This document shows positions 24,423 through 33,625 of a stretch of 35,414 bases of DNA, in pieces (the first letter of the stretch is position 1; each line of letters starts with the position of its first letter). The translations under genes were made by a program, and so were the position numbers. The stretch spans positions 1 through 35,414 of the forward strand of contig CANJNY010000040.1 in the NCBI GenBank assembly GCA_947475715.1, written 5' to 3'. Below the pieces are notes generated by a model. It had not been told where the DNA came from, ran no database searches, and saw nothing but the letters and a program-made list of their open reading frames with translations. This DNA is from Prolixibacteraceae bacterium. Its GTDB lineage: Bacteria; Bacteroidota; Bacteroidia; Bacteroidales; Prolixibacteraceae.

Positions 24423-25760
24423 TTATAAGTTTCGAACTGCATCTTTAAACTGGCGGCCACGCTCTTCGTAGTTTCTGAAAAGGTCAAAACTGGCGCAGGC
24501 GGGTGAAAGTAAAACGGTATCTCCCTTTTCAGAGAGGAAGTATGCACTTCGAACCGCCTCTTCCATACTTTTTGTATCAACGATCTCTTTTACCATACCC
24601 TCAAATGCAGCGATAATTTTGCTGTTATCTTTCCCCAGACAAATAATCGCCTTAACTTTTTGTTTCACCAAATCGTATAGCTCCGAATAATCATTTCCTT
24701 TGTCCACACCGCCAACAATCCACACAACCGGACTTTGCATACTCTCGAGTGCATACCAAACCGAGTTAATATTTGTCGCTTTGGAGTCATTGATAAATTC
24801 GATATTGTGTACGCGAAGGAACCGTTCAAGCCGGTGTTCTACCCCCTGAAAGTCGCTAAGGCACTCCCGGATACCCTCTTTTCTTAGATTCAGAATACTT
24901 CCGGATATACCGGCAGCCATCGAATTATAAAGATTATGTTTCCCTTGTAGTGCTAAATCATAAATATTCATATCGAAAGTATTATTGTTTACATTTAAAT
25001 TAAGTACCTCATTTTCAATCCAAGCTCCTGACTTCAATACCTTTGATATCGACAGTGGAAGTTTACCTGCGTTTATAGTCCGCTTTGACAGTTCTTCCAC
25101 GATGACCGGATCATCTGCACAATAGATAAACCAATCCTCAGGGCGCTGATTTTGAACAATTCTCATTTTAGAATCGATATAATTTTGCATCTGATAATCA
25201 TACCTGTCAAGATGATCAGGGGTGATATTCAGTAGTACAGCGATATCGGCTCTGAAATCAACCATTCCGTCCAGCTGGTAACTTGACAATTCAATTACAT
25301 AATAATCGAAATGCTCTTCAGCAACCTGTAAGGCAAAGCTTTTGCCTACATTACCCGCCAATCCCACATTTAATCCAGCTCTTTTCAGCATTTCATAGGT
25401 GAGCAGCGTTGTCGTTGTTTTCCCGTTACTTCCTGTAATGCAAATAGTTTTTGCAGTAGTATAGCGACCTGCAAATTCGATTTCAGAGATAACCGGGATA
25501 TTTTTCTCGCGTAATTTTAACATGATTGGAGCTTTATCCGGGATTCCAGGACTTTTCACAACCAGATCTGCATCCACGATCATCGCTTCGGTATGCTGTT
25601 GCTGTTCGAATTTTAATCCATGTTGGTTAAGTACAGACTGATATTGATCGGCAATTACGCCAAGGTCAGAAAGAAATACATCGTAACCCTTTTGAGCGCC
25701 CAGGACTGCCGCCCCGACACCGCTTTCGCCACCGCCTAATATGACCAGTTTCTGCTCCAT
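24423..25760 (-). CDS. murD: UDP-MurNAc-L-Ala--D-glutamate ligase
   Basis: Adds D-glutamate to UDP-MurNAc-L-Ala. 445 residues: N-terminal Rossmann-like domain (LVILGGGESGVGAA, residues 4-17), ATP loop ITGSNGKTTTTLL (about 110-122), central residues ELSSYQLDGM and NITPDHLDRY, and the C-terminal domain with FINDSKATN, VWIVGGVDKGNDY and LLSPACASFDLF, the usual MurD signatures. The start is 2 nt downstream of the mraY stop. The 3' spacer carries an AT-rich repeat. Confidence 0.97.
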   Translation of the reverse strand: MEQKLVILGGGESGVGAAVLGAQKGYDVFLSDLGVIADQYQSVLNQHGLKFEQQQHTEAMIVDADLVVKSPGIPDKAPIMLKLREKNIPVISEIEFAGRYTTAKTICITGSNGKTTTTLLTYEMLKRAGLNVGLAGNVGKSFALQVAEEHFDYYVIELSSYQLDGMVDFRADIAVLLNITPDHLDRYDYQMQNYIDSKMRIVQNQRPEDWFIYCADDPVIVEELSKRTINAGKLPLSISKVLKSGAWIENEVLNLNVNNNTFDMNIYDLALQGKHNLYNSMAAGISGSILNLRKEGIRECLSDFQGVEHRLERFLRVHNIEFINDSKATNINSVWYALESMQSPVVWIVGGVDKGNDYSELYDLVKQKVKAIICLGKDNSKIIAAFEGMVKEIVDTKSMEEAVRSAYFLSEKGDTVLLSPACASFDLFRNYEERGRQFKDAVRNL

Positions 25761-25762
25761 TC

Positions 25763-27013
25763 TTAACGCATCTTGAGTGTTGCAATAGTTAAAATAGCCA
25801 GGATAATGCCGACAATCCAGAACCGGGTAACGATCTTAGGTTCAGGAAATCCTTTTTTCTGAAAATGGTGGTGCAAAGGAGCCATCAGGAAGACTCTTCG
25901 ACCCTGACCATATTTACGCTTGGTATATTTAAACCAGGCGACCTGGATTATTACAGACACATTCTCAATCAGGAAAATTCCACAAAGAAGCGGGATTAAT
26001 ATCTCCTTACGAATAATTATCGCGAATACGGCCAGAATTCCACCCAGAGTAAGGCTTCCTGTATCTCCCATAAACACCTGTGCCGGATAGGAGTTATACC
26101 ATAAAAACCCAATCGAAGCGCCGATAAATGCCGACATAAAGACGGTTAATTCACCGCTATACGGGATATACATAATATCGAGATATCCCGAATAGATGAT
26201 GTTTCCCCCGAGATAAGCGAATACCCCAAGTGTTGCACCACTAATTGCGGAGGCGCCGGTAGCAAGTCCGTCAAGCCCATCGGTGAGGTTCGCGCCATTG
26301 GAGACTGCGGTTATTATAAATATTGAAATTAAGGCATAGAGTAGCCAGGCCCATTTTGAGGCACTTTCGCCAAGAAACCAAAGGAGCCATTTATAGTCAA
26401 ATTCATGGTTTTTGATGAATGGAATTGTGGTTTTTGTTGACTTCAACTCAATGGTCATCTGTCGGATCTCGCGCTTACCTGTTTCACTATTATAACCCAT
26501 TTCGGTTTTGGCCCTCCCTTTTGCGTCGTAAATCTTTTCCCGAATTGAAACCTCATCGCTGAAATATAGCGTAACAGCCACAATCACACCGAGGGAAATT
26601 TGTCCGATTATTTTAAATTTTCCGGCCAAACCTTCCTTATCTTTTTGAAATACTTTAATGTAATCATCGGCAAATCCAATAATTCCCAACCAAATGGTGG
26701 TGATAATCATTAGCAGAATATAGGTATTATCGAGTTTGGCAAACAGAAATGTGGGGAGAAGAATCGAGGAAATAATAATGATTCCTCCCATTGTTGGGGT
26801 CCCTTTTTTCTGCATCTGTCCTTCGAGTCCAAGATCCCGGATCTCTTCTCCAATCTGTTGCCTCTGAAGCATATAAATAACCTTTTTCCCTATTATTGTA
26901 GAAAAAAGCAGGGCTACTATTACAGCCATTGCAGAGCGGAACATGATGTAATTGAACATCTGTGCTCCGGGGAAGTCAATGGATTCAAGGTATTTAAATA
27001 GCGAAATCAGCAT
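25763..27013 (-). CDS. mraY: Phospho-MurNAc-pentapeptide transferase MraY
   Basis: Integral membrane enzyme joining the MurNAc-pentapeptide to undecaprenyl phosphate to make lipid I. 416 residues with about ten membrane helices. Catalytic motifs are present: [28 protein letters not shown] and the histidine-rich [15 protein letters not shown] hydrophilic insert of some 50-60 residues (about 165-220, [15 protein letters not shown] to KNHEFDYKW) makes it longer than the 360-residue Proteobacterial enzyme; I recall this as a Bacteroidota trait. It lies 5 nt after murE. Confidence 0.96.
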   Translation of the reverse strand: MLISLFKYLESIDFPGAQMFNYIMFRSAMAVIVALLFSTIIGKKVIYMLQRQQIGEEIRDLGLEGQMQKKGTPTMGGIIIISSILLPTFLFAKLDNTYILLMIITTIWLGIIGFADDYIKVFQKDKEGLAGKFKIIGQISLGVIVAVTLYFSDEVSIREKIYDAKGRAKTEMGYNSETGKREIRQMTIELKSTKTTIPFIKNHEFDYKWLLWFLGESASKWAWLLYALISIFIITAVSNGANLTDGLDGLATGASAISGATLGVFAYLGGNIIYSGYLDIMYIPYSGELTVFMSAFIGASIGFLWYNSYPAQVFMGDTGSLTLGGILAVFAIIIRKEILIPLLCGIFLIENVSVIIQVAWFKYTKRKYGQGRRVFLMAPLHHHFQKKGFPEPKIVTRFWIVGIILAILTIATLKMR

Positions 27014-27018
27014 TGTTG

Positions 27019-28485
27019 TTAATTTTGATTGGTAACATTAAATATTTCGCGGATTATCTCCCGGTCATCAAAATGATATTTTACCCCTTTAATCTCCTGG
27101 TAATCTTCGTGTCCTTTTCCTGCAATGAGGATTATATCTCCAGGATGGGCCATCATGCAGGCGGTACGTATTGCCTCTTTACGGTTTGTGATTACAACTA
27201 CATTTGCAGCCTTATCGGCAGGCACCCCTTTAATCATATCGGAAATTATCATTTCGGGATCCTCCGATCGCGGATTATCAGAAGTAAGGATCACCTTATT
27301 GCTCCCTTTTGCAGCTTCAAAGGCCATCTCCGGACGTTTGGTCTTATCGCGGTCACCGCCGGCACCTATAATGGTAAATAAGGTCTCGTTTCCGGTTCTC
27401 ACCTCATTGATTGCCGAGAGGACATTTTTAATAGCATCGGGAGTATGGGCATAATCGACAACGGCAAAAATGCCGGTGGGGGATTTAAATGTTTCAAACC
27501 TGCCATCGACAGGTTTTAGCAGACTGATAATCCGCAGCACCTCATCTTTGTCTGCCCCAAGTGAAATGGCTGTACTATAAACGGCAAGCAGATTGGACGC
27601 ATTAAAATTCCCGACAAAATGAGTCCAAACCTCAGTGCCATCAATAGTAATCAGCATGCCGTCAAAATGACTCTCCATCACTTTAACTTTATAGTCAGCC
27701 AGCGTTTTCACAGCATAAGTGAGTTTACGGGCGGCACAATTCTGCAGCATATAAAGACCGTTTTTATCGTCCAGATTTGTGATTGCAAATGCTTTGTTCC
27801 CAAGTATATCAAAGAATTTTTTCTTGGCATTGCGGTATTCTGCAAATGTTTTGTGATAATCCAGATGGTCATGGGTAAGATTGGAGAATACCCCTCCGTC
27901 AAAGTCGATTCCTGCAATCCGATCCTGATCAATTGCATGGGAACTAACTTCCATAAAACAGTAAGTACAGCCTGCCGCAACCATTTCAGCCATTAAATGC
28001 TGAATCTGCAAAGGATCAGGTGTAGTATGAGTTGCAGCTATTTGCCGTTGATCTATATAATTACAGACCGTTGACAGTAAGCCTGCCTTATGTCCCAATT
28101 CCATGAAGAGCCTGTAAAGCAAGGTCGCAGTTGTTGTTTTGCCGTTAGTTCCTGTAATACCAACAACCTTCAACATAGCAGATGGATTATCGTAATAATT
28201 TGATGCGATTAATCCGAACGTATGTGTTATATGAGCCGATTTAATCCACGTAATTTGAGTGTCGGGATTCTCAGGGATTGTTTCACAAAGAATTGCCCGG
28301 GCCCCTTTTTGAATTGCAGCGGAAATAAAAGCATGCCCGTCAACGGCAGATCCTGGCAGGGCAGCAAACAGCATTCCCGGAAGAACTTTCCTGGAATCAA
28401 AGGCTAACCCTTTGATTGGACAACTTCTCTCTCCGATTAGCTGGACCACTTCAACACCGTTTAACAATTCAGATAAACTCTTCAT
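27019..28485 (-). CDS. murE: UDP-MurNAc-tripeptide ligase, meso-DAP adding
   Basis: Adds the third amino acid to the peptidoglycan precursor. 488 residues, three Mur ligase domains: ATP loop [15 protein letters not shown] (about 109-123), [12 protein letters not shown] and [12 protein letters not shown] for UDP-MurNAc-dipeptide binding with the carbamylated-lysine region, and the C-terminal [14 protein letters not shown]. The DNPR motif at 403-406 is the signature of meso-diaminopimelate specificity (lysine enzymes differ here), so the cell wall should be mDAP type. It lies 6 nt after ftsI. Confidence 0.97.
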   Translation of the reverse strand: MKSLSELLNGVEVVQLIGERSCPIKGLAFDSRKVLPGMLFAALPGSAVDGHAFISAAIQKGARAILCETIPENPDTQITWIKSAHITHTFGLIASNYYDNPSAMLKVVGITGTNGKTTTATLLYRLFMELGHKAGLLSTVCNYIDQRQIAATHTTPDPLQIQHLMAEMVAAGCTYCFMEVSSHAIDQDRIAGIDFDGGVFSNLTHDHLDYHKTFAEYRNAKKKFFDILGNKAFAITNLDDKNGLYMLQNCAARKLTYAVKTLADYKVKVMESHFDGMLITIDGTEVWTHFVGNFNASNLLAVYSTAISLGADKDEVLRIISLLKPVDGRFETFKSPTGIFAVVDYAHTPDAIKNVLSAINEVRTGNETLFTIIGAGGDRDKTKRPEMAFEAAKGSNKVILTSDNPRSEDPEMIISDMIKGVPADKAANVVVITNRKEAIRTACMMAHPGDIILIAGKGHEDYQEIKGVKYHFDDREIIREIFNVTNQN

Positions 28486-28491
28486 CTATTT

Positions 28492-30627
28492 TTAACTTAA
28501 AACAAGTACAATATTTTGACCCCGTTGTATTTTTGATCCGGCTTTGACCGATTGTGATTTAACCTTCCCACGTCCACGCACTGAAACTCTTAATCCATTA
28601 TTTTCGAGCAGATAAACAGCATCCGTTGCCCCCATTCCCCTCACATTTGGAACGAGTCCCTTTTTAATTTCGCGGTTTGAGAGCTCTAGTCCATCCTCAT
28701 CAGGCTTAGCCTCAACATATTCAGACTTTGTAAACGCAAATCCATTCAGAATATCCAACTCATCCAATACCTTGGCTATGTCCTTCTTTCTTCCCGCCGT
28801 ACCACTGGGTATATCATTTTCAATTTTACGCCTTGGCAAATCGGCATCCTCACTAAGACCTAATTCATAAGCATATACATAGTCAGCGATCTGTTTGAAT
28901 ACGGGACCGGCCACAGAACTTCCATAATAGTCGCCCCCCTTTGGATCATTAATCACAACGATGCACGAATATTTGGGATCATCTGCAGGGAAATATCCGG
29001 CAAACGATGACTGGTAGATCTTTTGTCCCCCTTTGGAATAACCATCTTTGTTGTTGGCAACCTGCGCCGTGCCGCTTTTGCCTGCGATTTTATAAGCCCT
29101 GGTCTCGATCCCTTTGGCAGTTCCGTTGGTCACTACCCCTTCGAGCATTGCATGAGCCATTTGCAATGTTTTTGCTGAGCAGATCGACCATTTTAGTTTT
29201 TCGGTCCCAATCTTCTCCCGGACACTCCCATTTTCTGTAATCCCTTTAACAAGCCGGGGTTTCATCATGCATCCGCCATTAGCAACCGCATTATAAAAAG
29301 TGAGCGTCTGCATTGGAGTGACTTTTAATTCATACCCAAAAGAGAGCCATGCCAGTGAAATTCCAGACCATGTTTTATCGTCAGGTTGATTGATATACGG
29401 TATTGCTTCACCCTGAATCCCCAAATCGAGTTTTTCAAACATTCCCATCTTCCGAACGCGTGAAATAAAATCTTTCTCATGACCCGCATACCCTTGCGTA
29501 ATTAATTTGGCAACCCCTATGTTTGAAGAGAGTTCAAAAGCATGCTTTGCAGTAATCTTACCATGCCCCCCCTTTTTATAGTCACTGTCTTTAATTTCTA
29601 TTTTTTTATAATTCCATATTCCATTTCCGGTCTCTACCATCGTGGAGGTGTCGATTTTCCCATCTTCAAAAGCAGCCATTAACGAGGCCAATTTAAACGT
29701 TGAGCCCGGTTCGGAACAGCCGGCATTTCCAATAGCATAATTCTGATATCCGCCAATTAACTCCCCCTTCTTATTTTTTCCGAAATTGGCAATCGCCTTA
29801 ATATCTCCTGTTTTCACCTCCATAAGAATGGCCGTTCCATAACCGGCATTACTTTTCTCCATTTGAAGCTTAAGGGCATAAGTAACCTGATCCTGCATTC
29901 TTACATCGAGTGTGGTGATGATATTCTTGCCATCTTCAGGATCATCCTTACTAATTATAAACCAGCGACCCGACATATTCTGCTTCACTGCCATACCATC
30001 CTCACCCCGGAGTTCCTTCTCGAATGATTGCTCGAGACCAAAAGCACCGGCATTTCCGCTGGAACTCTCTCCGCCACCATCCCTGGTTAGCTTGCCTAAT
30101 GTTCTGTTTGCCAGGTCTCCCGAGGGATAAACCCGTTCATCAGATTGTTCGGGCATCAATCCACCTTTATTTCGTCCTCTTCTGAGGATCGGGAATTTCT
30201 TAATCTCCTGTAATTCACTATAAGAGACTTTACGCGGACCAATTTGGAAATAATGCTTTTCCTGACTGTACGCCCGCTTAAGTTCTGCTTTATACGCTCC
30301 TGCCGACTTATCCCTGAAGAATCTGGAAAGACAACCCGAGAGTGAATCTACCTTGCTGTTAAAATCTTTTGAGAGTCCCGGTGCACCCAGATCCATTCGC
30401 AGGATGTAAAATGGAACAGAGGTAGCAAGCGGACTCCCATCAGCAGCACAGATATCGCCACGTCTGCCGGAAAGCGCGAACTCCTTAATTTCCAATCTCT
30501 CAACTTCCTTATCCCATTTGGAGGTATGCTGAATAATGAAAACCTTTATAACAATGCACACACAGAAGGCTGCAATGAATACATACACCCCTCCGAATCG
30601 CGTTAATATTGTTTTCCTGATATCCAT
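28492..30627 (-). CDS. ftsI: Septal transpeptidase FtsI (class B PBP) with one PASTA domain
   Basis: Cross-links septal peptidoglycan. 711 residues: N-terminal membrane helix (about 10-32), PBP dimerisation domain (about 50-235, with GRRGDICAADGSPLA), transpeptidase domain with S309-T-F-K312, S367-S-N369 and K517-S-G-T520, and a C-terminal PASTA domain (about 652-711, VPNVRGMGATDAVYLLENNGL). One PASTA unit is the usual Bacteroidota form; it resembles SpoVD/PBP2x more than E. coli FtsI. A linker of about 60 residues (595-650) joins the last two domains. It follows ftsL after 2 nt. Confidence 0.96.
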   Translation of the reverse strand: MDIRKTILTRFGGVYVFIAAFCVCIVIKVFIIQHTSKWDKEVERLEIKEFALSGRRGDICAADGSPLATSVPFYILRMDLGAPGLSKDFNSKVDSLSGCLSRFFRDKSAGAYKAELKRAYSQEKHYFQIGPRKVSYSELQEIKKFPILRRGRNKGGLMPEQSDERVYPSGDLANRTLGKLTRDGGGESSSGNAGAFGLEQSFEKELRGEDGMAVKQNMSGRWFIISKDDPEDGKNIITTLDVRMQDQVTYALKLQMEKSNAGYGTAILMEVKTGDIKAIANFGKNKKGELIGGYQNYAIGNAGCSEPGSTFKLASLMAAFEDGKIDTSTMVETGNGIWNYKKIEIKDSDYKKGGHGKITAKHAFELSSNIGVAKLITQGYAGHEKDFISRVRKMGMFEKLDLGIQGEAIPYINQPDDKTWSGISLAWLSFGYELKVTPMQTLTFYNAVANGGCMMKPRLVKGITENGSVREKIGTEKLKWSICSAKTLQMAHAMLEGVVTNGTAKGIETRAYKIAGKSGTAQVANNKDGYSKGGQKIYQSSFAGYFPADDPKYSCIVVINDPKGGDYYGSSVAGPVFKQIADYVYAYELGLSEDADLPRRKIENDIPSGTAGRKKDIAKVLDELDILNGFAFTKSEYVEAKPDEDGLELSNREIKKGLVPNVRGMGATDAVYLLENNGLRVSVRGRGKVKSQSVKAGSKIQRGQNIVLVLS

Positions 30628-30629
30628 TC

Positions 30630-30971
30630 TTACTCCTTATCTACGTATATTTTCCGTGGAGGCTCCTTCGAGGTCTCCAGCTCTATGCCACTTTTCTTTA
30701 CCCTTTCAATAATTACCGACTGACGACTCAACTTGATAACGTCAGCGGCAATTGAAATCGACCGTGATCGCAATTCGATAAGACTATCCTCCAGGGCTGT
30801 CATCTCACGGATCACCTTCTCTGATCTGTATTTTACTGTTATATTGATGAATAACAAAAAAAAGATCATTACTAGTAAGATCCGGTTACGGCGAAACCAT
30901 TCACTCTCAAAGAATTTGCCATTAAGCACACCCCTAACCGTAACCCTTTTTTTTCGTTTTTCTGCAACCAT
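30630..30971 (-). CDS. ftsL: FtsL-like bitopic division protein
   Basis: 113 residues: a basic cytoplasmic N-terminus (about 1-29, KRKKRVTVRG), one membrane helix (about 30-47, ILLVMIFFLLFINITV) and a periplasmic heptad-like helix (about 50-95) that would form the coiled coil with a DivIC/FtsB partner. A short tail rich in Lys and Pro follows. Sequence conservation is poor in this family, so the call rests on topology, size and position between rsmH and ftsI. Its ATG overlaps the rsmH stop as TAATG. Confidence 0.88.
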   Translation of the reverse strand: MVAEKRKKRVTVRGVLNGKFFESEWFRRNRILLVMIFFLLFINITVKYRSEKVIREMTALEDSLIELRSRSISIAADVIKLSRQSVIIERVKKSGIELETSKEPPRKIYVDKE

Positions 30972-31870
30972 TATCGTTTTTCCGCAATTCTCAGTTTGGC
31001 ACTTCTGGCTCGTGGATTTTTGAAAATCTCCCCTTCCCCGGGGAGGATAATCTTCCGGTTTACCAATTCAAATGGCGAGGTGCGGTTTCCAAAGAAATCA
31101 TTCTCTTGTTTACCGTCAATTCTCCCTGAACGCATAAAGTTTTTGACCATTCTGTCCTCTAATGAATGGTATGACAAAACCACCAAGCGTCCCCCAGGTT
31201 TTAAGAGTTCTGTAGTGCTCTGCAAAAAATCGCTCAATACTCCGATCTCATCATTCACTTCGATCCGTAGCGCCTGAAAAACCATAGCGAGATATTTTTT
31301 CTCAATCTTAGCTGGCACACAAGGCTCTATAACCTTTAAAAACGCTCCTGTTGATGTGATTCTCTCTCTTGACCGGGCATCGGTAATGAGTGCAACCAGA
31401 TGTCTCCAGTTTTTGATCTCTCCATATTCCTGAAAAATAGTCCACAATTGCTCTTCACTATATTCATTGACCACCTTCGAGGCATCCAGGGATGAGGACT
31501 GATTCATCCTCATGTCGAGATGTCCTTCGAAACGAAAGGAGAAACCGCGATCAGGAACATCAAAATCGTGTGACGATACCCCCAGGTCTGCCAGAATACC
31601 ATCCACCTGATCAATCTGATAATAATGGAGAAAATGACGGAGGTATTTAAAATTATGACGGACAAAAATCAACCTCTCATCGGCAATAAGATTGTCAGTA
31701 GCATCAATATCCTGATCGAAAGCGATAAGTTTTCCCCCTTCGAGCTTCTCAAGAATCCTTGCAGAATGTCCTCCACCTCCATAAGTTACATCGACATAAG
31801 TACCGCCGGGCTGTATGTTTAACCCTTCAATACTCTCTGCGAGCAAAACAGGCACATGATATTGGTCCAT
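30971..31870 (-). CDS. rsmH: 16S rRNA (cytosine-1402-N4) methyltransferase RsmH
   Basis: Also called MraW; methylates N4 of C1402 in 16S rRNA using S-adenosylmethionine. 299 residues. The SAM site is YVDVTYGGGGHSARIL (about 21-36), with IAFDQD further on; GILADLGVSSHDFDVPDRGFSF and MRMNQ are strongly conserved family motifs. The C-terminal part has LVVLSYHSLEDRMVKNFM and ends in NPRARSAKLRIAEK. It is the second gene of the cluster, 18 nt after mraZ. Confidence 0.97.
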   Translation of the reverse strand: MDQYHVPVLLAESIEGLNIQPGGTYVDVTYGGGGHSARILEKLEGGKLIAFDQDIDATDNLIADERLIFVRHNFKYLRHFLHYYQIDQVDGILADLGVSSHDFDVPDRGFSFRFEGHLDMRMNQSSSLDASKVVNEYSEEQLWTIFQEYGEIKNWRHLVALITDARSRERITSTGAFLKVIEPCVPAKIEKKYLAMVFQALRIEVNDEIGVLSDFLQSTTELLKPGGRLVVLSYHSLEDRMVKNFMRSGRIDGKQENDFFGNRTSPFELVNRKIILPGEGEIFKNPRARSAKLRIAEKR

Positions 31871-31888
31871 TTAATCAAGGTTTAAATT

Positions 31889-32350
31889 TTAAAAACTGTC
31901 CATTGGTCCGCCAAGCAACTCTTTGTATAAGCGGGCGTAATCATCATCACTGAGACGCGATGCCTGGTGACGCGACGGCTCCCACAACCGCATACGTGTT
32001 CCCTGTCCTGTAAATACTGCCTCTTTTGTAATCCCTGCATATTCGAGCATCTCATCCGGAATATTCAACCTTCCGTTCTCAGCCATCGTGAGCTTGACAA
32101 TCTCTTCGTAATACCGGGAGAGCATCTGACTGTGAACGGGATTTTCCTGATTTAACCTGCGCCTTAACTGCTCAACTTTAATAAGCCAGGTTGCATGAGG
32201 ATATATATTCAGACACTTATCGTAAACATCCTTTTCGACCACAAACGTCACCTCAAGAGCATCCCCCATCTCCTTTTTAAAGGGAGAGGGCAACACCACG
32301 CGGCCTTTACCGTCCAGAGTGACTGGGTATATGTTCGAAAATGAAACCAT
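31889..32350 (-). CDS. mraZ: MraZ, transcriptional regulator of the dcw cluster
   Basis: 153 residues from the ATG at 32350; an in-frame TTG at 32368 is a less likely start. Two SpoVT-AbrB-like halves carry the family pattern: YPVTLDGKGRVVLPSPFK (residues about 8-25, DxxGR) and LTMAENGRLNIPDEMLEYAG (about 86-105). MraZ forms ring oligomers and represses its own operon in E. coli and some other bacteria by binding short direct repeats before mraZ. It is the first gene of the cluster. The 362-base upstream region is shared with the divergent glsA and contains candidate repeat boxes. Confidence 0.95.
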   Translation of the reverse strand: MVSFSNIYPVTLDGKGRVVLPSPFKKEMGDALEVTFVVEKDVYDKCLNIYPHATWLIKVEQLRRRLNQENPVHSQMLSRYYEEIVKLTMAENGRLNIPDEMLEYAGITKEAVFTGQGTRMRLWEPSRHQASRLSDDDYARLYKELLGGPMDSF

Positions 32351-32712
32351 CTGTATATAGCTTACCAATTGTATGTAAAAATACTCATTTTACACATCAT
32401 GACAAAATTTGACACTTTATTACACAAGGATTTTCTCAACATTTTGTTGATAAAGTGCAGAAAAAGTGTTAATAACCTATTCAAAGCGGTTAATAGCGAA
32501 GATGCTGATTGGATTAAGAGCGGGCTAAAATTGAGTAATTAATGAAAAATAACTCACAAGAATACTACTTTTCTGTTCATAATTCAAATGTAAACTAAAA
32601 TTGGATCGCGCCGGCATTTGGGGTAAAATTGGAGAATAAGAACCAAAAATTGCAGAAAATAAAATTTGATAATTATTTTTAATTTACTTTGGGGGAGGAA
32701 TAAATTGATCGA
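32351..32712. other. Divergent promoter region between mraZ and glsA
   Basis: A 362-base AT-rich stretch with no gene. On the minus strand TACATTTG (32592 down to 32585) matches TAnnTTTG and could start the dcw transcript with a leader of about 230 nt. AAAGTG occurs at 32452-32457 and 32463-32468 on plus (11-bp period) and at 32418-32413 on minus, 60-120 nt before mraZ. TACTTTG at 32685-32691 on plus, with a TTG at 32666-32668, is a weaker candidate for glsA. The elements are consensus matches only. Confidence 0.4.
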
Positions 32713-33555
32713 ATGGCTATGGAAATTACAGAAGAGACACCACATCTTAAGGAGATTGTTTTAAAAGAGCTTGTTGCGGAGAAGAATCCAAAGCTCGCTT
32801 CGCGGATCCCCGGATTTATTTATGGTTTTATGAACCGTTTACTACACATCAAAGAGATCAATGAAATCATCCGGAATTACGGGCACCTGAGGGGAATACC
32901 TTTCATTGAGGCGGTACTCAAATATTTTGATGTGAAGGTCATGCATAAGGGGGAAGAACACCTTCCTGCATCCGGAAAATATATTTTTGCATCTAACCAT
33001 CCGCTGGGTGGATTCGATGGGTTAATGCTTATCAAAATTGTGTCTGACTATATGGGGAATTCACTCTTTCTGGTCAGGGACGAACTTACGAAGATTCCTC
33101 CGCTGGCCAGTTTGTTTATTCCCATCAATAAGTTTGGAGATCAGCGCAGGTCAGCCGGGTTGATCAATGAAGCCTACGAATCGGAGAGCCAGATTCTGAT
33201 CTTTCCCTCTGGTCTTGCATCGCGTAAGGTTAAGGGTCAGATAATCGATCTGGAGTGGCAGAAACATTTTATTCAAAAATCGGTGGAGCACCACCGCGAT
33301 ATTGTCCCGGTTTTTATAAGTGGCCAAAATTCCCGTTTTTTTTACCTGGTCGCTAATTTCCGGAAGTGGGTCGGAATTCGAATAAATCTTGAAATGTTTT
33401 TGTTACCCGATGAGTTATTCAAAAACAGGGGGAAAACTTTTGTGATCAGTTTTGGAGAGCCCCTGCCCTGGAGTAGTTTCGACAGGTCTAAATCGCATAA
33501 TTCATGGGCCGCCGTGGTGAAAGAAAAAGTCTATGGCCTAAACCTTAAATCATAA
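32713..33555 (+). CDS. glsA: PlsC-type O-acyltransferase, probable glycine lipid synthase GlsA
   Basis: 280 residues. The acyltransferase motifs are clear: N95-H96-P-L-G-G-F-D102 (HxxxxD catalytic type, here with spacing H96 to D102), VRDELTKIPPLAS, and F164-P-S-G-L-A-S170, which binds the phosphate or head group in PlsC proteins. No strong membrane helix; probably peripheral on the inner membrane. The next gene is an OlsB-like N-acyltransferase. This pair matches the arrangement of glsA and glsB in Bacteroides, which make the N-acyl and O-acyl bonds of glycine lipids; ornithine or other aminolipids are alternatives. A GGAGGA sequence lies about 16 nt before the ATG. Confidence 0.8.
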   Translation: MAMEITEETPHLKEIVLKELVAEKNPKLASRIPGFIYGFMNRLLHIKEINEIIRNYGHLRGIPFIEAVLKYFDVKVMHKGEEHLPASGKYIFASNHPLGGFDGLMLIKIVSDYMGNSLFLVRDELTKIPPLASLFIPINKFGDQRRSAGLINEAYESESQILIFPSGLASRKVKGQIIDLEWQKHFIQKSVEHHRDIVPVFISGQNSRFFYLVANFRKWVGIRINLEMFLLPDELFKNRGKTFVISFGEPLPWSSFDRSKSHNSWAAVVKEKVYGLNLKS

Positions 33556-33566
33556 AAAAAAGCGAA

Positions 33567-33599
33567 TTGAAACATCAAAGCTATTTATTACTATTTTTG
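33567..33599 (+). promoter_or_regulatory. Candidate promoter in the glsA-glsB gap
   Basis: TTG at 33567-33569, a 22-nt spacer and TATTTTTG at 33592-33599 fit TTG-N17-23-TAnnTTTG. The implied leader to the glsB ATG at 33626 is about 20 nt, so glsB could be transcribed on its own as well as from upstream. Confidence 0.4.
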
Positions 33600-33625
33600 G
33601 ACTATCAACTCAACTGCTTGAAAAA

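Noticed and set aside
29007-30130. Antisense open frames over ftsI (29007-29240, 29912-30130) and similar frames over other dcw genes
   Set aside because: They are opposite highly conserved proteins, lack recognisable domains, and are explained by codon bias of the real gene.
32351-32368. TTG start for MraZ six codons upstream
   Set aside because: The ATG at 32350 places the DxxGR motif at the usual distance from the N-terminus, and the added residues have no family match.
32444-32475. DnaA boxes or an origin in the mraZ-glsA gap
   Set aside because: Only one near match (TTATCAACA, minus strand) and one weak match; no cluster, and no dnaA or other replication gene nearby.
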